Assembly: GCF_032854445.1 (NCBI RefSeq)
Contig: NC_088295.1
Coordinates: 71,080,028-71,144,027 of the forward strand
DNA: 64,000 nucleotides
Direction: 5' to 3'
Source of the DNA: Liolophura sinensis
Taxonomy: Eukaryota; Mollusca; Polyplacophora; Chitonida; Chitonidae
In this document: positions 1 to 10,200 of the stretch, piece by piece
Position numbering within the stretch: the first letter of the stretch is position 1
Layout: every line of letters starts with the position of its first letter
Position numbers and translations under genes: made by a program
The notes under the pieces: generated by a model
What the model was told of the DNA's origin: nothing
The model's database searches: none
Seen by the model: the letters and a program-made list of their open reading frames with translations, nothing else

Positions 1-1362
1 GTGGAATCGCCTAAAGAAAATGCAAGAAGACCAGATGAGACGTAAACACAACTGACACAAAACTGAAGATGTTCACAAGAGAAGATAACTTTGGCAAAGT
101 CTCAAAGAGTAACGAAACAGTTAGATTATCTCCCTTGATATAGTTGGCAATGTTATACAGCAAGTCTCTTGAAACAGCATCGGTGCAGAGCTGTCAAGCC
201 AGAAATACCAAAGAAGTAAGAAATCCAAACAACCGGAGTCCACCGGGGCTGCAAACCCCGGTTCGAATCCAGGGAAAATGCCTGGAAGGGGTTTAGGGAA
301 GTCCTCGGGAGGAAATGGTTTTGGGTATTTTAAACGGTATGTTAGATACTTTTGCTGGCAAGTTAGCACATATTTTGCCGTTGTATGAAATGAAAACATC
401 ATGGGCCTACAGTAATATTATGAAACTTTTTTTGTGTGAAAAAACGCGAGATTCAATACATTTACTGTGAGAACGCGATTTTGAAAAAAAAAAACCCAAC
501 AAAACATAAGAGTTAACAGGCATGTGGATGGTCTCGAAACATCTTCAATATACTAGGTACTTGTGCATTAACTAGATGTCTTTCCATTCATTTCAATGCA
601 TTTAAATAAATATTTTTCAGTTTTCACTTTGAAGTGGTCCAACTGCTATTATGTTACTTGACTAAATGTTATATTCATCATGCTTGTACTTGAATAGCAG
701 CATGCTCCATACGGAACGGTGGAAATGTTACATATACAATCAGTAGGAACCATTTTGCTTCTCATAATCACTGAAAGATTAGAACATATTTCAGTAAGTA
801 TCAGTCATTTTACAATAAAACCCAAAATCGTCTTGGTGTTGACACATTCATTGTTGTTGTCGTCTTCATGCTTTCATCGTCATTTTCATCCCTTTTATTG
901 TCCTCATTAATGTGCGAATTTTAATATTTGCGCAATCTGTTCCAATCGAAATTGTATCCTCACCTCAGACGTATAACAGTACTGCTTTCTCCAATACAGT
1001 AGGTTAAACTGATACTGATTCCGAAAAAACGTTAAAATCACTGAAAAAAAATATTGTATCCGTCGAAGTTAACACGAAATTCTTTCATGAGGACGGAAAA
1101 TTTCTGAACATGAAAAGTCTTTATGATTCTCTGCACGTGGAAAAACGTTTGTGTTACTAAATAGGACGTTGTCATGATTGATCTTCAACCGAAAACGCCT
1201 TCTCGTGGATGCTAAGTGGTTGTGTTGAATGCGTTCAACAGTTTTGAATGAAACTATATACATGCTATATCAGAGCATATAACTTCGCGGGATAAATACC
1301 TCATGGGCTGCTTGTGAGTTGAACATACGCTATCACAGTGATGAATAAATTGTATACATACG
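1..1362. other. AT-rich non-coding stretch with a tRNA-like fragment
   Basis: A GGTTCGAATCC B-box-like motif occurs at about 264-274 just after a hairpin of CCGGGG/CCCCGG arms. No matching A box or acceptor stem is visible, so it is at best a decayed tRNA-derived SINE head. Bases 898-936 are repeated exactly at 2236-2274. No gene is seen. Confidence 0.4.
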
Positions 1363-1817
1363 CTCCAAACTATACAATTACACGTATATCATGGACGCCC
1401 CAAACAACATAATTACATGTATATCAAGAACCCCTCAAACTACATAATTACATGTATATCACGGACGCCTCAAACTATACAATTACACGTATATCATGGA
1501 CGCCTCAAACAACATAATTACATGTATATCAAGGACCCCCCAAACTACATAATTACATTTATATCACGGAAGCCCCAAACTACACAATTACACGTATATC
1601 ACGGACGCCCCAAACTACATAATTGCATGTATATCACGCCCCTCCCCTCAAAATACATAATTACATGTGTACCATGGACGCTCCAAACTACATAATTACA
1701 CGTATATCACGGAAGCCCCAAACTACACAATTACACGTATATCACGGACGCTCCAAACTACATAATTACATGTATATCACCTACGCCCCAAACTACATAA
1801 TTACACACATATCACGG
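1363..1817. repeat. Minisatellite, about 36-bp unit, about 13 copies
   Basis: Each unit has the form CAAACTACATAATTACATGT followed by ATATCACGGACGCC, with unit length varying from about 33 to 39 bases. Two unit types (TACACAATTACACG and CATAATTACATG) are interspersed. Open frames across it are repeat-derived and not proteins. Confidence 0.95.
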
Positions 1818-1877
1818 TTATTGTTATTTTAGTAAATTTAACGGTATGTTTTAGAAATTGTACATTTCCTTTTAAAA

Positions 1878-1999
1878 TTGTTTATTTATTTAATTGGTGC
1901 TTTACACGTACTCAAGAATATTTCGCTTATACGGCCAGCATTATGAAGGGGATGAAACCGGGCAGAACCGGGGCAAACCCACGACCATCCGCAGGTTAC
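1878..1999 (-). mobile_element. SINE-like element copy, 5' part missing
   Basis: The reverse strand ends in an AAATAAAT tail. The body carries the conserved block AAGAATATTTCGCTTATAC and the CCGGGCAGAACCGG and CCACGACCATCCGC segments of this family. It is diverged and truncated. Confidence 0.8.
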
Positions 2000-2273
2000 C
2001 TTTTAAAACTAATAACTTTGTCTGTGGCGATGTATATATGCGCATGGTATACTTTTAACATTGTATTGGTAATAATTTAACTAAATATTTCATAACTAAA
2101 TATTTAACTAAATATTTCAATACCATACGATTTGCAAGTTCATACATACATATGTACATTGTGAACTATTGCTGTAATATTGTTTTAAATGAGTTTATAA
2201 AACTCATTTGACAAATCAGTTCAGATTTGTTTATTTTGTCCTCATTAATGTGCGAATTTTAATATTTGCGCAA

Positions 2274-2421
2274 TATTATTTATTTATTTGATTGGTATTT
2301 TACGCCGTACTCGAGAATATTTCACTTATACGACGGCGGCCAACATCATGGTGGGCGGAAATCGGAGTCCGGGGGAAACCCACGACCATTCGCAGATTAC
2401 TGGCAGACCTTCTCACTTACC
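2274..2421 (-). mobile_element. SINE-like element copy
   Basis: Same family: TTTATTTATTTGATTGG at the tail side, then AAGAATATTTCACTTATAC (with one change), a GGGGGAAACCCACGACC segment and CTGGCAGACCTTC. It sits immediately next to a 39-bp sequence that also occurs at 898-936. Confidence 0.88.
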
Positions 2422-2526
2422 AAATCAGGTAAGATAGATACCGTATAGTTGTACCGATATAGTTGTCAAAAATATACATGAATTACTAAGGCATTGGCCA
2501 TTGTAAATTTTCTTTCTTTTATTAAG

Positions 2527-2711
2527 CAAGTCCAGCTCATGCTAACTTCCTCTCCAGCTTTACGTGGGAAGGTCTTCCAGCAACCTGTGGATGGTCGTGG
2601 GTTTCTCTGGGCTGTGCTCGGTTTTCTCCCACCATAATGCTGGCCGTCGTCGTGTAAATGAAATATTCTTGAGTACGGCGTAAAACACGAATCAAATAAA
2701 TAAATAAATAA
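2527..2711 (+). mobile_element. SINE-like element copy, longer version
   Basis: In + orientation it begins with AGTCCAGCTCATGCTAACTT, continues through TACGTGGGAAGGTC and GGATGGTCGTGGG to a tail of repeated AAAT units. The TCTTTTA at both ends (2515-2521, 2712-2718) may be a short target-site duplication. Confidence 0.85.
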
Positions 2712-3889
2712 ATCTTTTAATGTAAAATGTAACTGAAATACAGTTGCTCGATATCAACAATTGAATTTTAAATATCATTAAAATACTTTTGGCATTCAAT
2801 TATTTACATATAAAGACAAACGTGGGAATACTTGCGACTTGAAGATGTTGATGCAAATAAATATTTAATTATGTACTACGACCATTTTTGAATCTAGCAT
2901 GAATATCGATTATCATTTATCGTTATGGGTAATTCTGTAGTACATGTGAATTAGCCCCTGTAAATTCCGGTCAGCACATGCATCAATTTCATGGCTTGGA
3001 AACGCAGGAATTACTTTCTACCAATGTCCCAGTGGCTGGCAGTTAATAATATAATTTATAGTAGGTGAAGCTAAAGTCTGATTCCGCTATGTGGTATTCT
3101 TAATATGTAAGGAGATGAATAAATAAATGAATAATAAATAAATGAATAGTTTCTCAGGAGGGATAGCCATGATGAACAAAGAGTCAAACTGGCGTCTACA
3201 TCGCATCTACGTAAAATATACAGAGTTTAAATTACAGTGAGAATGATGCTTTGTTGAATACAATAGTCTCACGCACATACTGATCTATCGACGGTACACT
3301 TAAAAAAAAACGATGGTAAGGAAGTCTGTTTTTTAAAATTAATAGTTGTTGTCGTGGCAAGAAACCGATGACTGTCACATTACATTTAACAGTAAGCATT
3401 AACAGTAGTCTCCATTAATTTCCGGCTTTTGGACATATGTTATACCCGATGCATACAAGACTGAAGAGCACGCACGTTGACTGACAACTACCATACTGGA
3501 GTGCACAAATATTGATTTTGGTCACCTTCTCACCAGATAAGTACCAAAGACAATAGCGAGCAGGTTTATATGCAAATAAAACAAACATAGCTCACAGCAA
3601 CAGTGTATGAGTCACCTTTATTTCTGGTCACTGCAAATATTGACATGGTTAAGCCGATGTTAAAAGCCACGAGGGCCACACTAAAAGCGTTACAAGTACC
3701 ATATTCACCCCTAACTCAGCAAACGGAAGAATGTTTTTGCGTGATATACTGTATTATAGCAAAACTAATACAAAGTTGTGTTTAATATAGGTTTCAACAG
3801 AAATGAACAGTCATTTGGGTTGGTGTTTTTATTAATAATATTTCACTTCTATGGCGGCGTTCTCTTAAATACGTTTTCTTATCTAATTA
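2712..3889. other. AT-rich non-coding stretch
   Basis: No gene, RNA or mobile element was recognised. Short AATAAATGAATA runs near 3115-3150 are simple repeats. Confidence 0.6.
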
Positions 3890-4041
3890 TCTTATTTATT
3901 TATTTGATTGGTGCTTTAAGCCGTACTCAAGAATATTTCACTTATACAACGGCAGTCAGCATTATGGTGGAAAGAAACCGGGCAGAGCCCGGAGGAAACC
4001 CACGACCATTCGCAGGTTGCTGGCAGACCTTCCCACTTACC
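3890..4041 (-). mobile_element. SINE-like element copy
   Basis: Same family, with a well-kept body: GAATATTTCACTTATACAAC, GGAAAGAAACCGGGCAGAGC, CCCACGACCATTCGCAGG and CTGGCAGACCTTCCCACTTAC. The AAATAAAT tail is on the - strand. Confidence 0.88.
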
Positions 4042-6895
4042 TGAAAGTCATCTAGGTACGAAATAATTCAACGGAGTTTAAATGTAAACGTCCATATTAT
4101 CATTGGCTGAATAACGGGAGAGTTGCATTAAGCCATACTGGAAACATTACAGCGACAGAAAAACAAAGACACTTAAATGAGAGAGATGTGCATGGGTAGA
4201 GACGTGAGGCATATCCTCTGAATTTCTTCTTATAAGTTGTCTACCTTGAGTAAATGAAACCTCAGACGGCATTTTTATATTTGTTTTGAAGGCGAACAAT
4301 TTATCTGAAGAAAGACGAACGTTACTGGTTAAAGTTGTATTGTAGCATTCTGACCACACATCACCACATCTCTTCCGGGAAGCGACTCATTAAAATGTGC
4401 TGCTGTAATTATGGGTGCGAATTTAAGAGGTTTTCTGGAGCTAAAGTGACACATTCCCCCGGCATATGGCCCACCACGATGATCTGTTTATTGGAAGTTT
4501 CCGTTTAGCACCTGTTTCTCTACTTATTCTTGGTTAATTACCTTCACTACACTTGGGCAGCCTTGGCGCATGGCCAGTCACCGGGCTCTCTCGTCAGCTT
4601 ATTGCATGCCACATGGTACAATCCAGTCTCGTGCAACTTTCAAATGATAAATTATAAAATGATGCGCACAACTCTGCTTATGTCTTCAATACTGGACCTC
4701 TTTGCTTCGGCTGGAAATGATGTCTTTATCTAGCAGTTGTTAAGCCAATGTTAGCTGCCATCTCGTCGCACTGGATAATACAACCTTCGAAGCTCAAACA
4801 CAACCCACCTCTCTGCCATAATATATGGTAGAAGGCTTGTATTGGGCTTAGGTATAATAGTAACTGACGATAATGAAGAACATTTCAGTTGGCCATGGTC
4901 AGTTAGACCCACATTGACCGTATCATTGGCGAACTTTTAGGCTTCTCGTCTGACGGGATACGTGATCAAACAGCTATGTTTTCAATCAATGTTCGGGTAG
5001 GTTCAATTATAAGCTGACAAAGAGAGAAAATTTCTGAGAACTATATCACCTCCTAAAAATATTTTTTGGCACTGTTTAAGCTGAGATTCTCTAGAAGCAT
5101 AGACCTACATGCTGTAATGAGTATATCCGCCAAAGGTGAACAAACCCTTTAATCTAATAATTGGAATGAGAAGTGGTCACCAGTATTGCTCTCTAATTTG
5201 TGGTATGTACACAATTTTCAGGTTCTGTTCGCTCGCAAAATTCTCCTAATATTTCCACATTTTGTTCTTTTCTACGAGTTCTTTCTACTTTGATTGAATG
5301 GGTAATTACATACGAGTAGCTGTGCTATATATGTCATGTATGTTAACAGAACATTTCCGAGCTTAGCCAAGTGACACGAACACGTGAATGTTTTACGTCA
5401 AATGGCATGTTCGATTTTTGATGCGAAAACACTTTAAACAATTCAATACTTTTTTGTTTAAGGACATCCTTAGAAATCAAAACATCATTTTTATCCTGTG
5501 CCGACAGTTGGCCGAACCAGGACTGGGATATAAAAAGTATTATTTGTTTTATTTTCACATGACTTGGGTCATTTATAGTGGTAGGGTCACTGATGTTTTC
5601 TACAAAGCTTGAAAATATGTCATAAGAGTGAAAGTAGAGAAATACAATAAATGACGCATCGAATATATGTATTTGAAAAGCCTGAAACGAACGTTTGTGC
5701 AATTTCATCAAGCGCAGACAGAACGTCTACATCAAGAGATAAGTACAAAAAAGGCATAGCAACATTTCTGGACATTCAGATAATAAAGGTTTTAAGGGGT
5801 TTAATAACAACAACAAAAACATGTTGCATCTAGCGTTGCTATATACTGGTCAGGTACCTATGAACTCAAAGTTTACGAACGAACAAATTAGTAGATTCAC
5901 CACACTTTCATTTTTGGACTGGATAGATCTTCTGGTACATTTGGGCATGTGCAAAAATGAAAAAAATCACATTTTAACTCTTAAAAAACCTGACCAGAGA
6001 ATAATTTGTCACTGGTAAATAATTATCTTTGAATTATATCATTTTTACTCGGTGTCCACAGGCTTTCATTTATAATGTTGGTACAAAATTGTTCTTCCCA
6101 AAGTTCATAATTGCCTGTGATGACAATCATTGTCAGTGACATCTTAACCAGGTGCAACTGATGATAAGTTAAACGTTTAAACGAGATGAAAACTTGAATT
6201 AGTTAGCTACAGACCGCCTGTGATTGGCAGGTGTTCTCTCAGCTTGTTGAGATCGTCATCATGTGATATTACCAAAACAATTTGTCAAGCAGTGACTTTT
6301 TATTGCCGCCACTTAGACCTTATATTTCCAACATCGCTGATAAGTGGGGGAGGGCCATCGGTAACCTTAGGTAGTAAAAGTTGTGCCCCTTTAGGATGTG
6401 GTAGTGTGTTATTAGCCTGTGTTGATAAATCAGGACCGATGTTGTTGACAGTGAAAAACAGCTGTGAATATCTGCAGAAAACCCTCCAAACTACTTCACT
6501 GCATGCTAGGAGTCTACCGTCAGAAAGCTATGAGCGGGGATGATAGTCAGTGCACTTCCTTGGTTTAAGTATTTTTTGACTTCACACTGTGCGATTGCCA
6601 GTGGCGTATGAACGTGGCCCTCGGCCCACGAGTCGCTGGTAGCACCACCCACTTTTCCTTACGTACTACGGCTGCCAAGTTGGCTGACGGGCTGACGCTA
6701 CTGGCTGACGTTTCCTTAGCACTCACTGGACAGTATCCTGCTTAGATGGCATCCGAACAGGTCGTATAAAAATTAAAAGCCGGTTTTCCTCGCACATCAG
6801 ATTCAGATCGGCAGAGGATAACAATGGGCGTGGACAGTAACCATTGATCACCGTGACCAGCCTGCAGCCTGGACGAGCACGCCTTCCGGTGCTTT
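4042..6895. other. Non-coding stretch upstream of Mox copy A
   Basis: No coding sequence, RNA gene or repeat family was recognised. GC content rises after about 6550 toward the copy A promoter, where several CTGACG repeats occur (6670-6710). Confidence 0.6.
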
Positions 6896-6902
6896 TATAT
6901 AA
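6896..6902 (+). promoter_or_regulatory. TATA box, candidate Mox copy A promoter
   Basis: TATATAA lies in a GC-richer setting 118 bases before the ATG. A start site about 25-32 bases downstream (near 6925-6932) would leave a 5' UTR of about 90 bases. The motif and distance are seen; its use is inferred. Confidence 0.45.
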
Positions 6903-6941
6903 CCCACAGACAGGTTGTACCGGAGAGTTGTTTGTTGACAG

Positions 6942-6965
6942 ATGAATGGTAGCTATATACTATAG
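6942..6965 (+). other. Short upstream ORF in the predicted Mox copy A leader
   Basis: ATG at 6942 opens a frame of seven codons ending in TAG at 6963-6965, between the TATA box and the main start. If the transcript starts near 6930 this frame would be in the leader and could lower translation of the main frame. Confidence 0.3.
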
Positions 6966-7019
6966 GTGACTAGATCCTAAACAAGGTACACAGGTGACTC
7001 GTGATCAGGACTTGCCAGC

Positions 7020-7275
7020 ATGGCCATGGAACACAGCATGTACGGGATGAACCCCCGATCGTACTCGTGTTCTCTGGACCATTATGGATCAGGAGGAGCT
7101 GTCAACTTCGGCTTACCCCAGAGCTTTCAGCGCCTTCCCCCCTCGGGACGATGTTTGGGGGTAGTGGCTGTTCCTCTGGTACTCCCAAACTTTAGCTGTT
7201 CTCAGCAGTCCTACAACTGGGCCTTGTCATCAATGTCTCAATCGGCGGCATCCAGTCTTTACGGTAACTCCTCGT
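7020..7275 (+). CDS. Mox: Mox copy A, coding exon 1
   Basis: It encodes the N-terminal 85 residues plus one base of codon 86. Two donors 12 bases apart would both give the required phase 1: GTGAGT at 7276 (strong consensus, chosen here) and GTAACT at 7264. With the second donor the protein would be 200 aa. The ends of the exon match copy B (YGM near the start, SYNW against SYQDW later). In the middle, about 7137-7190, the copy B-like motif FGGSG appears only in another frame, which suggests two compensating indels. No stop interrupts the annotated frame. Confidence 0.8.
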
Positions 7276-10200
7276 GTGAGTGGGGATCGAGAGCGGCTTT
7301 GTATTCAGGGACTATCACACGGCTATTTTAAAGAAAATGATGTACCTGGTAATTCCTTTCAACAGACAGTGAGTAAATGTGGAGTGGCTTGTGCCCCCCT
7401 CGCCATATAGCGCTGTGTTTGGGTCCCTCAGCTAAGGACGTCTACGAAGATGACGCCATTTCAAATTGCTTAAAATCTAAAGGTAGGTGAAGACACTGTT
7501 TTCGAACCCTCAGAATGTCGTTGTGATCATAATTTAACTGTTTTGGTAAAAGAATTTTACCAAAATTTGAAATTTAACCTGTTCATGCTAACTTACTCAA
7601 TGTTACCAGTTTTGCTGATTTACCACAATCATGACTTTTATTGGTGTATTAACTGAAACTGGACCAAACTCTCAAACATAATTATTTACAAACTTTCTTA
7701 ATTTTTAACAAATAATTTTGATAATTTTTAGCTATACTTAATTTGTCAAAGTCAGTTTTTGAGTTGAACTGTCTTGGCTAAAACTATCCCACTTAAATCT
7801 GACTTGTAGAATTTGATGTGAAACGTGATGAAGCCTTACCAGATATACTAAACTTGACACTTGTCATTGGTTTGAATTATTTGTTCGGCTGATCGTTGTC
7901 AATAATTACAAATTTCCGATGAACAGATGCATTATCCAATATTGTGTTTTTGGTCGTATAGACTATTGATATAATGGGATAACACCGGTCTCCAATGACG
8001 ACAAATTCATCATCTTGCAAGATTTCTTTACTACTCCTTGGTGTTAAAATTTGACAGGAGACATGCCGCTGTACAGCTGTTAGGATTTACTGACGCAAAC
8101 AGGGTTGTGTTTAGAAAACAAAAACTTTGATTACTTGAAAAGATATTCATGCTTTTGTTTTTGTGGTTATTAAATGCAATTCTTTTGAGGAAACTTGCAT
8201 CTTGGCAAAGAGCCATAAAAATTAGATTTTACAAACTGGATTATGGATATACATAATTTGAGTTATGGCTAATTTCCGGTCCTAAAATGTGTCCAGTCGG
8301 CATGGGAAAATAAATTTTGACCCTGTTTTTGCATGATTAAATTTCTTCATGTCATCATGCAGTTGTCATGAACAGTGATATTATCAAAATTAATTCATGT
8401 TTGAACGATCACATGCCGATACTTTCACCGGTAAGCTTGACTTAGAAATCAGTATCACAATTTCATCGTTGGTTTAGTCTGACTTATTTTACCCCATAGT
8501 CAACATACCTTTGTGAATCCGTGCAAGGTGTATACATTTCGTGTCAGCACGTTCTACATGCAGAGAAATGAATAAACACTGAGCTTTTTTTTTTCTTCCA
8601 CGTTTTCAATATAGTCGAATTAGGTTTGTGAAGTCATACTGAACATCTCTATCCCCAAGCCGTTAAACTAATTTCAAGGAGGCAAATTATTGACCATTCA
8701 GATTTTGTAATGTATACCATTTTCATAATAAGAAATATTGTTTGATAAGTCACTATCCGTTTGACATTTTTCTTTAATGTAATACGGTGTTTTGAATGAT
8801 AAAGGCTGACATCTGGTGATAAAAATTTTCGTTGGAGTGTCATAACCAAAAGTACACAAGTTTGTTAAACAAAGGACTTTTTACATTTTTCTGGTGGTTA
8901 TAGATATTAAAAAGTGTAACACAGTATCAAAGTTCAAAAACGAAAGCTGATATTCCTTGGTCAGAATTTCCGTTGTAGAGTTGTGTCAAGCCAGATGAAG
9001 ACTTGTACTAAGCCAAGACATTGATACTTATTTGGAAATTATCCTGATAGCTCATTGACCTCCCCTGACAAATTGCTTCAGTTCTAGTGTGTGTGGTTCT
9101 CCTTGTCCACAAGCCTCTTATATGGAGAACAGAAAGCACGTGAAACCCGCCGGCACCCCGTCTGCTCAGTGACCCCCGGGCTATTCAAACAGACTTGTAA
9201 TGAAATCTTCAATTAAGTGTTGGTATTTCTAGAAACATGTGTGGCTGGGTCTGGATCGTGGCTGAGTGTCCTGCCTCTTGGTTTTTGCCGCTACAGGCCG
9301 TCCTCTCTTGTCGTGGCCTTCTTGAATCCTCTCTCACCTCAGCAGCTTCGCATCATCCCTATCTTTATTACCTTACTTATCGCCAAATAAAAATCACAGG
9401 CATTTGACGACGAAGTGTGTAATATAAGTCGTGCGTTACGAATTAAGGTGGAGTATTTCTGTCATTGTTCTAGCTATAGAGGAGCTCCTCAGTTCACGTA
9501 GTTGCCCTTTGGCTGTCAGGAGGGGCCCATCTCTGCCGAAACTCTCGCACGGAGTAATCTGTCTTACTCAGGGCCGTCCCGGTGGGCTCTTCCTCATAAC
9601 ACCCTCTTCCACCCTCCCCAAACAATCCACGCTGCCTTTCTCACACAAATTGAGAGGAAGACCACTGGTCTGGTTTTCCCATTTTCTGCTCAACTTTCTC
9701 TAAAGGCAATATCGCTTTTCCCGCTTCCATGCACTTGTGAATCCTATTGCGAATTAAACGAGGTTAGAATGTTTTGAAGGCGCTGAGGTGATAAGGGGAA
9801 ATGATTTATCAATTGTTTCAGAGTGTCAGGTATGTTGCTACAATGATTAAGTGACGACAGTAACAACTGATCAGAGATAAGTAATAATGTAGATAAAAGC
9901 TGTTTATGCCAACAAAATTAGTTTAAAACATACTGGAAGCTGGATAAGCGGCAGAAAAGGGTCCTAAATTGTTCAGATTAATGCTGAGATTTGACGTGTT
10001 GCTGTGGATTTTCCTTGAACATTTATATTCCGTAATTTATTCGTGTTTAAGATATGTTGATCGAAAGTCTACATTATATTCTGTATCTGTCTGCATAGTG
10101 TCCGCTTAAAATTCAGGCAATGTAACCTATAACTTAGATTAAATCAAATTAGGTACCCTTTCAAAAGTACAAGCTATTAGCTATATGGAATACTATGTAG

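Noticed and set aside
257..280. tRNA gene suggested by a B-box-like GGTTCGAATCC
   Set aside because: No A box at the right distance and no acceptor stem; the T-stem has a mismatch.
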